From NCBI GenBank assembly GCA_018266375.1, contig JAFEAO010000005.1, forward strand, positions 579,185-643,184: a stretch of 64,000 nt of DNA, in the 5' to 3' direction. This stretch comes from Bdellovibrionales bacterium. GTDB taxonomy: Bacteria; Bdellovibrionota; UBA1018; CAIMNF01. Below, piece after piece: positions 26,435-35,705 of the stretch. The translations under genes were made by a program, and so were the position numbers. Position 1 is the first letter of the stretch. The number at the start of each line of letters is the position of its first letter. The notes under the pieces are model-generated. The model had not been told where the DNA came from, ran no database searches, and was given only the letters and a program-made list of their open reading frames with translations.

Positions 26435-27272
26435 TCAATCGGTCTGTTTCAAGAAGGAAATAATGTCGCTTCTCAGCTTTTTAGCGGTCGCTGGGACCTC
26501 GTTGTCGATCTCATGAAGCGCCTTTGGATACTAGACGACCTCAAAGCGACCCGAAGTCTTGTTTGCAACGGCCGTACGGGTTTCCTCGGCGTTGACGTAC
26601 TTGTCTTTTGAGTCGGAGAGGAGAACGAGCCCGTCCACGGAGGCCGGGATCGACCACGTTTTGCGCGAGGCTTTTGCTTTTGTGAGGAGGTCGTAAGCAA
26701 AGAGAGGAACAAACGTCGGTGAATGAGGCGAAATGCCGTCGGGATGATTCTCACGATAGTCTTGGGTGTTCCACGCCGCGCTCAAAGATTTTGCGGTGAT
26801 GGTGATGGCGTTTTTCGGGCTGATTCCGGGCGCGATCAAGATCACACGATCCGCTTGTCCCAAGCTTGCCGCATAGTAAGCCGCTAGTCCGCCGGTCGAC
26901 CAACCGATGATCGTGCGCTTTGAGTGAGCGGCGAGATCGGTCGCATACTTTTTCCAGATTGCGGCGCCGATCGTGGGAATGCCTTCGATGCGGGTGTTGT
27001 TCACTTTACCTTCTGAACCGCCCTGACCCATGTAATCGAATGCGATCACGCGATAGCCTTCATTTGCTAAAGTTTTGAAGAGTGGATCATGATTGCGCAT
27101 CGAATCGGTGAGGCCTTCGAAGTAAATAACGTTGCCACGAAACGCGACATCTTTATTTTCTTCAACGTAGCCCGCGCGAATCTGTACGCCATTGACTTCG
27201 ACTTTCTCGCACTTTCCATGCATGCCCGCAGTTGAGGGCCGCGATAAAGGCCAAGTATGCGCCTGTAAACAT
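26435..27272 (-). pseudogene. Alpha/beta hydrolase, broken by a frameshift and an amber codon
   Basis: The central frame 27223-26534 encodes an alpha/beta hydrolase (YFEGLTDSMRNH, DYMGQGGSEG, nucleophile GWSTGG, LSDSKDKY with the acid). It stops at TAG 26533-26531, but the same frame continues for 31 codons to TGA 26437-26435 as YPKALHEIDNE..., which holds the expected catalytic His. Upstream, an ideal GGAG at 7 nt precedes ATG 27272, which opens a signal-peptide-like frame (MFTGAYLAFIAAL) one base out of phase with the hydrolase; the shift falls near a GCATGCATGG repeat. Two independent lesions make a pseudogene the best reading; sequencing error or read-through are alternatives. Confidence 0.75.
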
Positions 27273-27296
27273 GATACGTCTCCGTTGGCCTAAAAA

Positions 27297-27728
27297 TTAA
27301 AGATCTTGAAGTGGAGCGCAGTCGCCGCCGTTTTTCCAGCACTTGATGAAATCACTGCCGAGATACACGACTTTCTTGCCGGTTTGTTCAATCGAGGCGT
27401 TGTCGTTAGTCAGAGTGGTCTTGCTCGTACCGTCGATCGAATCGTATTTGATTTTTGCAGTCGCAAAAATGACTTTGAAATATTTCACGGTCGCTTTCCG
27501 GTTGAACGGATTCATCGCGAGTTGGTTGTCGTTGTAAGGAGTGGTGAGGAGCGATTGCGCGCGAGCGATACAATCAGCCAACGTGATTGCGTCGGTGATT
27601 TTGATCCCGATATTGTGCCAGCCGTTTTTAACGGTGACAGAGCAGGTAGGTTTAGGGTCTTTGGCGTAGGCGACGGTTGTTCCAAGAATGGTGATAGCGG
27701 TCACTAATGCAGCAAAAAGGGGCTTCAT
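27297..27728 (-). CDS. Small exported protein, unknown function
   Basis: A 143-residue protein from ATG 27728, preceded by a strong SD (GGAGG). Signal peptide MKPLFAALVTAITILGT with cleavage near AYAK; three Cys in the mature part allow a disulfide. Mature sequence is beta-rich (CSVTVKNGWHNIGIKI, ATVKYFKVIFATAKIKYD). No family is recognised. It lies 24 bp upstream of the broken hydrolase and is divergent from alaS. Confidence 0.78.
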   Translation of the reverse strand: MKPLFAALVTAITILGTTVAYAKDPKPTCSVTVKNGWHNIGIKITDAITLADCIARAQSLLTTPYNDNQLAMNPFNRKATVKYFKVIFATAKIKYDSIDGTSKTTLTNDNASIEQTGKKVVYLGSDFIKCWKNGGDCAPLQDL

Positions 27729-27807
27729 CGTAAGGTCCTCCAAGGTGAGGGGAATATAACTTACGATGATGCACTTAGTCAAAAACCTGAAGACGATTCA
27801 ATTAAAT

Positions 27808-27833
27808 CCGTCGATCGATCGAATCATCGACGG
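27808..27833. repeat. 8-bp inverted repeat between divergent promoters
   Basis: CCGTCGAT (27808-27815) and ATCGACGG (27826-27833) are perfect complements around a 10-nt loop itself made of GATCGA-type repeats. It lies between the minus-strand exported gene and alaS, about 20 bp upstream of the alaS -35, a position suited to an operator. Confidence 0.45.
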
Positions 27834-27851
27834 ATGCGATCGATTCAAACA

Positions 27852-27880
27852 TAGAATTTAGGCCTCGAGTCCGGTAAACT
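27852..27880 (+). promoter_or_regulatory. Putative promoter of alaS
   Basis: TAGAAT (27852-27857), 17-bp spacer, TAAACT (27875-27880), 9 nt, ATG at 27890. The -35 is weak (three matches). No SD precedes the start; GCACT comes directly before the ATG. Confidence 0.4.
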
Positions 27881-27889
27881 CATTGCACT

Positions 27890-30559
27890 ATGAAAGGCGC
27901 ACAAATTCGAAGTCACTTCATCGAACATTTTAAGAAAAACGGCCATACTCACGTCGAAAGCTCGTCGCTGGTTCCATCCAATGACCCGACCCTTTTGTTT
28001 ACCACGGCCGGGATGGTTCAGTTCAAAGACGTGTTCTTGGGTAAAGACCCGCGCCCGTACACTCGCGCCACTACCGCACAAAAATGCGTCCGCGCCGGCG
28101 GCAAGCACAACGACCTCGAGAACGTCGGCTTCACCGCGCGCCACCACACGTTCTTTGAAATGCTCGGTAACTTTTCTTTCGGCGATTACTTCAAAAAAGA
28201 CGCGATCCACTTTGCTTGGGATCTGATCACCAACGTGTGGAAGTTCCCCAAAGACCGTTTGTACGTCACTGTTTTCCGCGAGGACGACGAAGCCGCGAAA
28301 ATTTGGCACGAGCAAGAAGGTGTGGCTAAAGACCGTATCTATCGCTTCGACGAAAAGGACAACTTCTGGTCGATGGGCGATACAGGACCCTGCGGCCCGT
28401 GTACCGAAATTTATTTCGATCGTGGCGAGCAATACACCGACAAAAAACTCGGCGGAGCCGACTTCAAAACTCAGGTGGACGGTGGCTCCGATCGCTACAT
28501 CGAATTTTGGAACTTGGTTTTCATGCAATATGATCGCGATGCAAGCGGCAAGCTGAATCCACTTCCTAAACCATCGGTCGATACCGGCGCGGGCTTAGAG
28601 CGGATCGCGATGCTCCTTCAAGGTGTCGCCACCAACTACGATAGCGACCTTTTTACCGATATTCTCGCGCAAATTTCTAAACTCGTAAAACGTCCGTACA
28701 CGTCCGGTGACGTTTCTGGTGGCGATGAGTTTACCGCAAGCTTCCGCGTGGTCGCGGACCATGCCCGCGCAACCACGTTCCTGATTGGCGACGGCGTGAT
28801 GCCGTCTAACGAAGGTCGGGGTTACGTTCTTCGTCGGATCATGCGCCGGGCGATTCGTCACGGCCGCAAACTCGGCTTCAATGGTCCGTTCATGCACAAG
28901 GTTTGCGGGTTCGTGATCGAGCAAATGAAAGACGCGTATCCGGATCTCGTCGGTAAAAAAGCGTTCATCGAACGCGCGGTGATGGCCGAGGAAGAGCAGT
29001 TCTTTAAAACGCTCGATCGCGGTTTAGGGCTCCTCGACGAGGAAATCGCAAAACTCGGATCGAAGAGACAACTTTCCGGTCAAGTGGCGTTCACGCTTTA
29101 TGATACGTTCGGATTCCCGCTCGACCTCACGCGTACGATTACCGATGAGCGTGGAATCACCGTCGACGAAAAGGGTTTCGAAGAGCACATGGAAAAGCAG
29201 CGCGAAGAATCGCGCAAGCACTGGAAGGGTACCGGCGATCAGGAAACCGATGCTCAGTGGTTCCAACTCGTCGATCAATTCAAGAAGGCAAACTCGCTTC
29301 CGGAGTTCGTGGGTTACGAGCATCTCGAAGCGACCGGCAAAGTTTTATTTGTGTCTCCGGACGGCACCAAGGTGATCGTGTCTAAAACTCCGTTCTACGG
29401 GGAGTCCGGCGGTCAAGTCGGCGACCAAGGCCACATCAAATCACTTAAAGGTGATTTCGAAGCGGATGTTTTTGACGTTCAAAAGCCGGTACCCGAGCTC
29501 ATCGTCGCGCACATCAAGCCTAAAAAAGGATTCTTGAAAGTCGGCGACGAGGTCGCGCAATACGTGCATGGCGAAACTCGCGCTCTCACGGCGCGGAACC
29601 ACACGGCGACCCATCTTCTGCACTGGGCGCTCAGAAAGGTTCTCGGCGAGCACGTCAAGCAAGGCGGCTCGCTCGTCAACACCGAGCTTCTGCGCTTTGA
29701 CTTCTCTCACTTTCAAGCGATGACTCAAGATGAGCTCACCCAAGTCGAGAACCTGATCAACCAAAAAATCTGGGCGGGCGACGGCGTTAAAAAACAAATC
29801 ATGAAAAAAGACGACGCCGTGAAAGCTGGCGCAATCGCGATGTTCGGCGAAAAATACGGCGACGTCGTCCGCGTGGTATCGGTCGGTGATTACTCGACCG
29901 AGCTTTGCGGCGGTACTCACGTGGATTCAAGTAACGATATCCATCTTTTCAAAATCGGGTCCGAAGCCGGCATCGCAGCCGGTGTCCGCCGTATTATCGC
30001 GCACACTTCAAAAGGCGCGTTCGAATACTTGCGCGCGCAAGACCAAAAACTCAAAGCGATTCGCGATCAGATCAAAGCATCGACCGTGGATGAGATCCCG
30101 AACAAGATCGACCGCAACGCGGCCGAGATGGTCGAGCTCCGTAAGCAGCTTGAGAAAGCATCGTCCGCGCAGCAAGGCGTGGAGATCGACGAACTCCTAG
30201 CTAAGGCTGAAGTAATCGGCGCCGCTAAACTCGTCGTGGGTGTCGTACAAGATTCGTCGGATGGTATGAAAAAACTCCGTGAGATGGCGGATCGCATTAA
30301 GCAAAAAGAACCGACATCCGTGATTGTTTTAGGCGTAAAAGAGCCTGAATCGCAGAAGCCGTTCCTCATCGTCGCGACCGGACCAAAAACTAAGGGTATT
30401 GTCGCGGGCGAAGTGATCAAAGCGTCGGCCGACAAGTTCGGCGGCAAGGGTGGCGGTAAACCTGACTTCGCACAAGCCGGCGGAACAAATGTCGCCGGCT
30501 TGCAAGATGCGGTTGCCACGGCACGCCAGTATGTTGTAAAAGTTCTGTCAAGTTCGTAG
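27890..30559 (+). CDS. alaS: Alanyl-tRNA synthetase
   Basis: An 889-residue class II synthetase of usual length. The catalytic domain starts FIEHFKKNGH and includes STTAQKCVRAGGKHND-like motif 2 and GAGLERIAM motif 3. The editing domain has HTATHLLHWAL and the Zn-binding CGGTHVD. The C-terminal DHHA1 domain ends GGKGGGKPDFAQAGG. It charges tRNA-Ala and hydrolyses mischarged Ser and Gly. Notable is the absence of an SD before a highly expressed housekeeping gene. Confidence 0.97.
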   Translation: MKGAQIRSHFIEHFKKNGHTHVESSSLVPSNDPTLLFTTAGMVQFKDVFLGKDPRPYTRATTAQKCVRAGGKHNDLENVGFTARHHTFFEMLGNFSFGDYFKKDAIHFAWDLITNVWKFPKDRLYVTVFREDDEAAKIWHEQEGVAKDRIYRFDEKDNFWSMGDTGPCGPCTEIYFDRGEQYTDKKLGGADFKTQVDGGSDRYIEFWNLVFMQYDRDASGKLNPLPKPSVDTGAGLERIAMLLQGVATNYDSDLFTDILAQISKLVKRPYTSGDVSGGDEFTASFRVVADHARATTFLIGDGVMPSNEGRGYVLRRIMRRAIRHGRKLGFNGPFMHKVCGFVIEQMKDAYPDLVGKKAFIERAVMAEEEQFFKTLDRGLGLLDEEIAKLGSKRQLSGQVAFTLYDTFGFPLDLTRTITDERGITVDEKGFEEHMEKQREESRKHWKGTGDQETDAQWFQLVDQFKKANSLPEFVGYEHLEATGKVLFVSPDGTKVIVSKTPFYGESGGQVGDQGHIKSLKGDFEADVFDVQKPVPELIVAHIKPKKGFLKVGDEVAQYVHGETRALTARNHTATHLLHWALRKVLGEHVKQGGSLVNTELLRFDFSHFQAMTQDELTQVENLINQKIWAGDGVKKQIMKKDDAVKAGAIAMFGEKYGDVVRVVSVGDYSTELCGGTHVDSSNDIHLFKIGSEAGIAAGVRRIIAHTSKGAFEYLRAQDQKLKAIRDQIKASTVDEIPNKIDRNAAEMVELRKQLEKASSAQQGVEIDELLAKAEVIGAAKLVVGVVQDSSDGMKKLREMADRIKQKEPTSVIVLGVKEPESQKPFLIVATGPKTKGIVAGEVIKASADKFGGKGGGKPDFAQAGGTNVAGLQDAVATARQYVVKVLSSS

Positions 30560-30608
30560 GGGTATTGGGATTTTCTTACGCTTCCACAGTAGAGAAAGAG
30601 AGAGAAAT

Positions 30609-32390
30609 ATGAAAAAGCTCAATCCGCTTTTTTTACCCGTTATTTTAGCGCTCACGTCCTTGGCGATTTCGAGCTGCACCAAGAAAGAAGAAGAGCAGTC
30701 CAATATTCTTCGCATCGGACTCAAAGACGACGTGAAAACTTTGGATCCTGCGAATATGTACGATTCAGTCGGCGCGGAAGTGCTTCCGCAAATCATGGAA
30801 TCTCTTCTTCAATACAAATACCTCGAGGACAACTTGGTTCTCGAACCGAGTCTTGCCGACGGCATGCCGATCGCTTCGAAAGACGGCCTCACTGTCACGG
30901 TCAAGATCCGCAAAGGCGTGATGTACGCCGATGATCCTGCGTTTAAAGACAACGGCGGCAGAGGCCGGGAGTTGAAAGCGCAAGACTTCATTTACGCGTT
31001 CAAACGTCTCGCGATCCCTGCGATTCAATCGCAAGGCTCATGGATTTTCGAAGGTAAGGTTGTTGGCTTCAACGAATTCGAAAAGAAACTCCAGACCGCC
31101 AAAGGCGACGATTTCAAAAAAGCATTCGATGAGCCGGTCGCAGGCTTTACAGCTAAAGATGATTACACGATCGAATTCAAGTTGACTCAGCCTTATCCGA
31201 TTTTGAATTACATCCTAGCGATGACGTTCACTTCACCGGTCGCAAAAGAAGCGGCTGAAGCTTACGCCGATAAAGACGGCAACCTTCGCGATCACCCGGT
31301 CGGCACCGGTCCGTACATCCTGAAGTCTTGGGAGACGAACCAGAAACTAACTCTGGTGAAGAACCCGAACTACAAAGGGACTTATCCGAGCGTTTCGACT
31401 TCGGCTAAGTTCAAGGCGGCGGGCTACCTCGCGGATGCGGGCAAACCGATACCTTCGATCGATACGCTCCGTTTCGACATCGTCAAAGAAGATCAGCCTC
31501 GTTTGCTCCGTTTTGAAAAATCGGATCTCGATACATTCGAATTGACCAAGGACAGTTTCCGTTCGGCGATGGTCGATGCCACTCACGTACGTGACGACTT
31601 GGCAAAGAGAGGCGTGACCGCTGAGCCGGACGTTTCTTTGATCATGTACTGGGTTGGATTCAACATGAAGGACAAGCTTCTTCAGAACAAATACCTCCGT
31701 CAGGCGATCTCGTCCGCGATCGACCGCGATAAGTGGGTTGAAGTGTTCGAAAAGTACACCGGCTCGAAACAAACCCAGGTGTGCCCTCCCGGTCTTCCGG
31801 ACCGCGCGGACAACGCTAAGATCAAGTACGATTACAACGTCGGCAAAGCAAAAGAACTTCTCGTAAAAGCAGGTTACCCTGAAGGCAAAGGTCTTCCTGC
31901 GATCAACTTCGACTTTCGAGGTGCCGAAACCCGCTATCGTCAGATGGGCGAGATGTTCGTGCAGCAGCTTGGCGCGATCGGCATTAAAGTCAACGTGATC
32001 TTGAACACCTTCCCGGCCTACCTCGAAAAATCAAAACAAGGCAACTTGCAGATTTATCTCGGTGGTTGGAACTTCGACTATCCTGACGTCGAAAACGGTT
32101 ACGCGCTTCTCTACGGGCCAAACAAAGCTCCGGGACCAAACGATGCGAACTGGGAAAATGCCTCGTACGATGCCCTCTATAAAAAGATGGCATTGCAGCC
32201 GGCTGCTTCCAAAGGTCGCAAGGAACTCGTTCAGAAGATGGAAGACCTGATCCAAGAAGAAGTGCCTTGGGCTTATGGTTACTACCGCAGCGAGTTTTGG
32301 TTGAAACAGCCGTGGGTTAAAAATTACCGCTCATCTCAAACACTGACCGGTCGTTACAAATACATGAGAATCGACAAACTGGCTAAGTAA
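30609..32390 (+). CDS. Peptide-binding lipoprotein (OppA/DppA family, SBP family 5)
   Basis: A 593-residue extracytoplasmic solute-binding lipoprotein: lipobox ISSC near residue 20, then LRIGLKDDVKTLDPANMY, the family 5 start, and a C-terminal lobe with GGWNFDYPDVENGY. It captures oligopeptides for an ABC importer; no permease or ATPase genes lie nearby, so the transporter is elsewhere. Preceded by GAGAGAG as SD. Confidence 0.92.
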   Translation: MKKLNPLFLPVILALTSLAISSCTKKEEEQSNILRIGLKDDVKTLDPANMYDSVGAEVLPQIMESLLQYKYLEDNLVLEPSLADGMPIASKDGLTVTVKIRKGVMYADDPAFKDNGGRGRELKAQDFIYAFKRLAIPAIQSQGSWIFEGKVVGFNEFEKKLQTAKGDDFKKAFDEPVAGFTAKDDYTIEFKLTQPYPILNYILAMTFTSPVAKEAAEAYADKDGNLRDHPVGTGPYILKSWETNQKLTLVKNPNYKGTYPSVSTSAKFKAAGYLADAGKPIPSIDTLRFDIVKEDQPRLLRFEKSDLDTFELTKDSFRSAMVDATHVRDDLAKRGVTAEPDVSLIMYWVGFNMKDKLLQNKYLRQAISSAIDRDKWVEVFEKYTGSKQTQVCPPGLPDRADNAKIKYDYNVGKAKELLVKAGYPEGKGLPAINFDFRGAETRYRQMGEMFVQQLGAIGIKVNVILNTFPAYLEKSKQGNLQIYLGGWNFDYPDVENGYALLYGPNKAPGPNDANWENASYDALYKKMALQPAASKGRKELVQKMEDLIQEEVPWAYGYYRSEFWLKQPWVKNYRSSQTLTGRYKYMRIDKLAK

Positions 32391-32479
32391 GCCGTCAATT
32401 CTCAAACGATCAAATGAAGTTCAAGGAGCCTGTAAAAAATCAATGAGGCCTTTTGATTTTAGTTTGCTACTATTTTTGT

Positions 32480-33460
32480 ATGAAGCAATGGATAAAACGA
32501 ATTTCAAACGCCGTCCTCTTTGTCCTTCTTGGGTTGCTTGTCACGGCTTGCGGACAAAGCGACACTGTGATGGTGAGACTCCTGACTCCGTTTGATTCAA
32601 ATCCTGCGGGACAAAACCTCATGGAGTCGTTTGCCCTGAACGCAAATCCCAACGTGATCGACTGCGAGCAGGGCCAGGTGTTCGCGGCTGTAAAAACCGG
32701 ACAAAATGATACGGATTTTGCAACGTATCCAATTCCGATTCGGCTTGCGTCTACCGGTTTACCTGGAAGCGCACCTCACTATGATTTCGCCAGTTGGTTG
32801 CAAGGCTCCAGTTCTTTTCCTCCGATTCAAATTCCAGTCCCTCGCGGAGCACTTACAGGCTTTGGTGTGGGTGGCGCGGTTTATGCGTCCGGCACGCTTG
32901 AAGACAGTGGGCATTGCGCACGCAAAGTGGACACGGCGGTCAATCCAAGTGCAGCGCTTTTCGGTCACGTCAACGCCGTGATTAGTGAACCGACCAGTGT
33001 GCCAATCAATATTTGGGTTGTGGACGCGAATCCGTCGCCTACGCCCGCAGTGAGTGTGGGTTGTGGGGTGAGTGTCGGTGGTGGCGATCTGCTTAGTCAG
33101 CGGTGTTGGAACAAAAATTATTATTTGCTCAAACTGTCTTGCACCGGTTCCTATTGTACGAGTCTAGAGTCCACCTATTCGGTAGTGAAGGTCGAGTACT
33201 TCATAAATAATACCGGCAGCCGGACTGCCGTCCAATTCTACTCGATTGCTTCGAGTCATTCAGGATTGTATGTGCCGAACATCGATCTGATTCGAGTTTC
33301 GATCATGAAATCAGGCGACGTTGAAGGCGCTGGAATTTTATTTGCGGATAAACATGCGAACTGGAGTGGGGCGATTGCTACTGCTACTCTCACGAACTCA
33401 AATGATGTTAACTTATTCTATTCTCAGCCAGTGCTCTCGTTGGATATTAGTCGACTTTAG
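32480..33460 (+). CDS. Exported lipoprotein, unknown function
   Basis: A 326-residue lipoprotein; signal peptide with lipobox VTAC near residue 23 from ATG 32480. The mature part is beta-rich, Ser/Thr/Gly-rich, with several Cys pairs (SVGCGVSVGGG, LSCTGSYCTS). No family is recognised. It starts a stretch (to about 39.4 kb) of unusual secreted proteins whose codon choice looks more AT-tolerant than that of the flanking housekeeping genes, suggesting accessory or acquired DNA. Confidence 0.8.
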   Translation: MKQWIKRISNAVLFVLLGLLVTACGQSDTVMVRLLTPFDSNPAGQNLMESFALNANPNVIDCEQGQVFAAVKTGQNDTDFATYPIPIRLASTGLPGSAPHYDFASWLQGSSSFPPIQIPVPRGALTGFGVGGAVYASGTLEDSGHCARKVDTAVNPSAALFGHVNAVISEPTSVPINIWVVDANPSPTPAVSVGCGVSVGGGDLLSQRCWNKNYYLLKLSCTGSYCTSLESTYSVVKVEYFINNTGSRTAVQFYSIASSHSGLYVPNIDLIRVSIMKSGDVEGAGILFADKHANWSGAIATATLTNSNDVNLFYSQPVLSLDISRL

Positions 33461-33541
33461 ACGAGTCAAGATGTGCTGCCGCTATATCATCAACAAAACG
33501 CACACCGGTAAAGTTGATTTCTGGAAGTTTAGAAATTGTCC

Positions 33542-35485
33542 TCAGTACGAGAACGCTCCACGGCTGACTTGTTTCGAGTAAAGGATGTGCCCTGCGAGGT
33601 CCTCAAACGGGATGTTCACAATAAGTTCCCCATCCTGGTTGCCGATTGATGATCCGGTCAGACTGTAGTTTCCGTTTTGAGAACTAGTAAAGCTAGGCAT
33701 GCCCCACAGGTCCTTCGAGTGGCGCGAAATCCACCTCGAATTCCAGTCAGTCGCATCGATAGTGACGGGAACTTGCTTTCCATCGACACCATCCGGGAAG
33801 GTCTGTAGAGACTCCCCGGTGTCAGATGCGTTGGAAAATTTTACCCGCCACTTGTATCCCGAAGTAAAGATAATATTGCTGTTGAAATCGAAGGCTCCGT
33901 TAACTTCCCATGCGTATGGAATTTGTTGAATCACCTCGTTCGAGAACGCTCCTTTCAAATCGGTCGCGTAGTCGCGAAAAACAATCCGTATTGGCGCTTC
34001 TCCGGTCCCGCTTCCAATAAAGATATTATTCTTGATCACGTTTCCAAGAATCTCCTGCGGACGGTTTTTTCCCGATAGGAGGATTGCTCCATACCCTTGC
34101 ACTCCGTTATCAATCGTATTGTGAACAACCTGCCCGTTCTTACTGTCCTCAAGCGCCAATCCGAACGTCATGCATCTCCGGATGAGATTGAACCGGTAAA
34201 TGACATTTGCCAACGGATAATATTGACCGTGAGCTTTGCTGCCGCCGGCATTTGTGGCGCCGGCGCAGTCGATCGTATTGTACTCAATGACGTGATTTAG
34301 TCCGCCCGATACGTCAATTGACTCACCCGAGTTTCCGTAAAAAGCATTGTGGTGGATATGTGCCTTGCTGCGCACCACTTCGACCCGGATGCCGTCGCTG
34401 TTCCCAGTTCCGTTTCCGGCATTGCGGATGGAACTAAAGGCTACTTCGACGTCATCGATAAAGTGTGTTTGAGTCGGAGCGGGTCCCAAGACGGTCGCTT
34501 GGGTACTGTCAAAGACGATGTTTGGTGATCCTGGAGTTGATGTTGCACCATCCGTTTCAACGTGAAAAAACCGCACCCCTTGAAAGGACGCCAGTGATGA
34601 GATGATGGCGACCAATCCGTTCACGGAACCCGAGAATTTTAGATGGGTGAACTGAACGTGGCTCATATCTCGGATTTCGAATACGCGCTCGCATTTCTCG
34701 CATTTCAGTTCGGCGACGCCTGAATTGTAACTTGTGAAGACGATTGGATTGGTGGCGGTACCGTTACCATAGACGTTTGACCAGGTCGCGATTAGGAATT
34801 TCTCCGGTAGATTGTGGGTAACACCACCTTCAAAGCGGATCATATCACCTGCCGCAAGCTTGAAGTGGTCCGCAAAATACGCCAAAGTCTTCAACGGAGA
34901 AGAGGGGGAGAGTCCTTGTCCCGTCCCATCGGATCCACCCGGACTGATGTAGAAGACGCGTCCTGAAAGTGTGACCGAACCGGTGGTGGTCGCAATCACG
35001 GTCCCAAGGCTGAGGAGTGAAACTCGGTATCGGTATGCACCAGAGGGTAGGAGGTCGTCGTAGTATTCGGCATAAGGAAAGAATTGACTAGGTTTGAAGT
35101 TAGTTTGAACGACAGAGTACGCCCCATCATTGAATGCGCGCTCTATCTTGAACCCCGTGATAGGTTGAGAAGAAGACGGTTGCCCATTTAAAGAGACAGT
35201 GAGACGGATACGGTTTCCGCTTGCTTCAAGGGTTGGGGTGTTAAGAGAGACTGGATTGGCTGCTGGAGTTGGAGTAGCAGGTACCGGCGTTGGAGTAGCA
35301 GGCTTCGGTGTTGGAGTAGCAGGCTTCGGTGTTGACGATGATTTTGGTTTTACTCGATCGCCATTGCTCGTAAACTCCGTGATTGAAGTCTTTCCGATGT
35401 TTAAGTTACAACCGCTGAGCGCAATGATTGTAGCGGGCGTCAGAAATGCATAAAGAAACGCATTTTTGAAATTTTGATGAACCAT
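33542..35485 (-). CDS. Lipoprotein with parallel beta-helix (right-handed) domain
   Basis: A 647-residue lipoprotein. Lipobox ALSGC near residue 26; Pro/Thr linker made of TPKPATP repeats (about 50-75); a fibronectin-like segment with FKIERAFNDGAY (about 80-170); then VFYISPGGSDGTGQG, the typical start of a right-handed beta-helix (pectate-lyase-like) domain, with repeats such as HHNAFYGNSGESIDV and IEYNTIDCAGATNAGG to about residue 480. Such helices bind or cleave polysaccharides; no catalytic residues can be assigned. It would sit on the outer membrane with the linker spacing the helix away. Confidence 0.85.
   Translation of the reverse strand: MVHQNFKNAFLYAFLTPATIIALSGCNLNIGKTSITEFTSNGDRVKPKSSSTPKPATPTPKPATPTPVPATPTPAANPVSLNTPTLEASGNRIRLTVSLNGQPSSSQPITGFKIERAFNDGAYSVVQTNFKPSQFFPYAEYYDDLLPSGAYRYRVSLLSLGTVIATTTGSVTLSGRVFYISPGGSDGTGQGLSPSSPLKTLAYFADHFKLAAGDMIRFEGGVTHNLPEKFLIATWSNVYGNGTATNPIVFTSYNSGVAELKCEKCERVFEIRDMSHVQFTHLKFSGSVNGLVAIISSLASFQGVRFFHVETDGATSTPGSPNIVFDSTQATVLGPAPTQTHFIDDVEVAFSSIRNAGNGTGNSDGIRVEVVRSKAHIHHNAFYGNSGESIDVSGGLNHVIEYNTIDCAGATNAGGSKAHGQYYPLANVIYRFNLIRRCMTFGLALEDSKNGQVVHNTIDNGVQGYGAILLSGKNRPQEILGNVIKNNIFIGSGTGEAPIRIVFRDYATDLKGAFSNEVIQQIPYAWEVNGAFDFNSNIIFTSGYKWRVKFSNASDTGESLQTFPDGVDGKQVPVTIDATDWNSRWISRHSKDLWGMPSFTSSQNGNYSLTGSSIGNQDGELIVNIPFEDLAGHILYSKQVSRGAFSY
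35269..35331. repeat. Three tandem 21-bp repeats coding a Pro/Thr linker
   Basis: Copies at 35269-35289, 35290-35310 and 35311-35331; the last two are identical, the first differs in a few bases. On the minus strand each encodes one heptad of the TPKPATP linker. Length change by slippage is plausible. Confidence 0.85.
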
Positions 35486-35538
35486 AACAACCCATTCCTA
35501 CTGTCTTAATTATCTCAAATTGCACTCGAAGTCGTAAT

Positions 35539-35554
35539 GTGTCGATTTCGACAC
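35539..35554. promoter_or_regulatory. Operator-like 16-bp palindrome between divergent lipoprotein genes
   Basis: GTGTCGA-TT-TCGACAC is a perfect dyad in the 220-bp AT-rich gap between the minus-strand beta-helix gene (start 35485) and the plus-strand lipoprotein (start 35706). It lies 54 bp upstream of the beta-helix start, a place where a regulator could control either gene. The rest of the gap holds a TATAAT-containing AT-rich promoter block (about 35640-35685) and an SD (GAGGAA) for the GTG at 35706. Confidence 0.45.
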
Positions 35555-35705
35555 TTGTATTGCGCGAGTTGATTCATTAAGGTGTTACCGAAAATTTATG
35601 GCCATAGCACATTGGAATACAGGTTTTCCCCTAGGTTGACCTATTGTTTATTTTTTATACAATTTTAATATATATAATCTTGACCATCGCTCGAGGAATA
35701 ATTAA

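Noticed and set aside
26531..26533. UAG as a recoded sense codon in this organism
   Set aside because: Several clear housekeeping genes in the window end in TAG (for example skp at 15161-15163 and the GT4 gene at 22888-22890), so UAG is a normal stop here.
35269..35331. CRISPR-like short repeats
   Set aside because: The three repeats are directly tandem without spacers and encode a Pro/Thr linker in frame.
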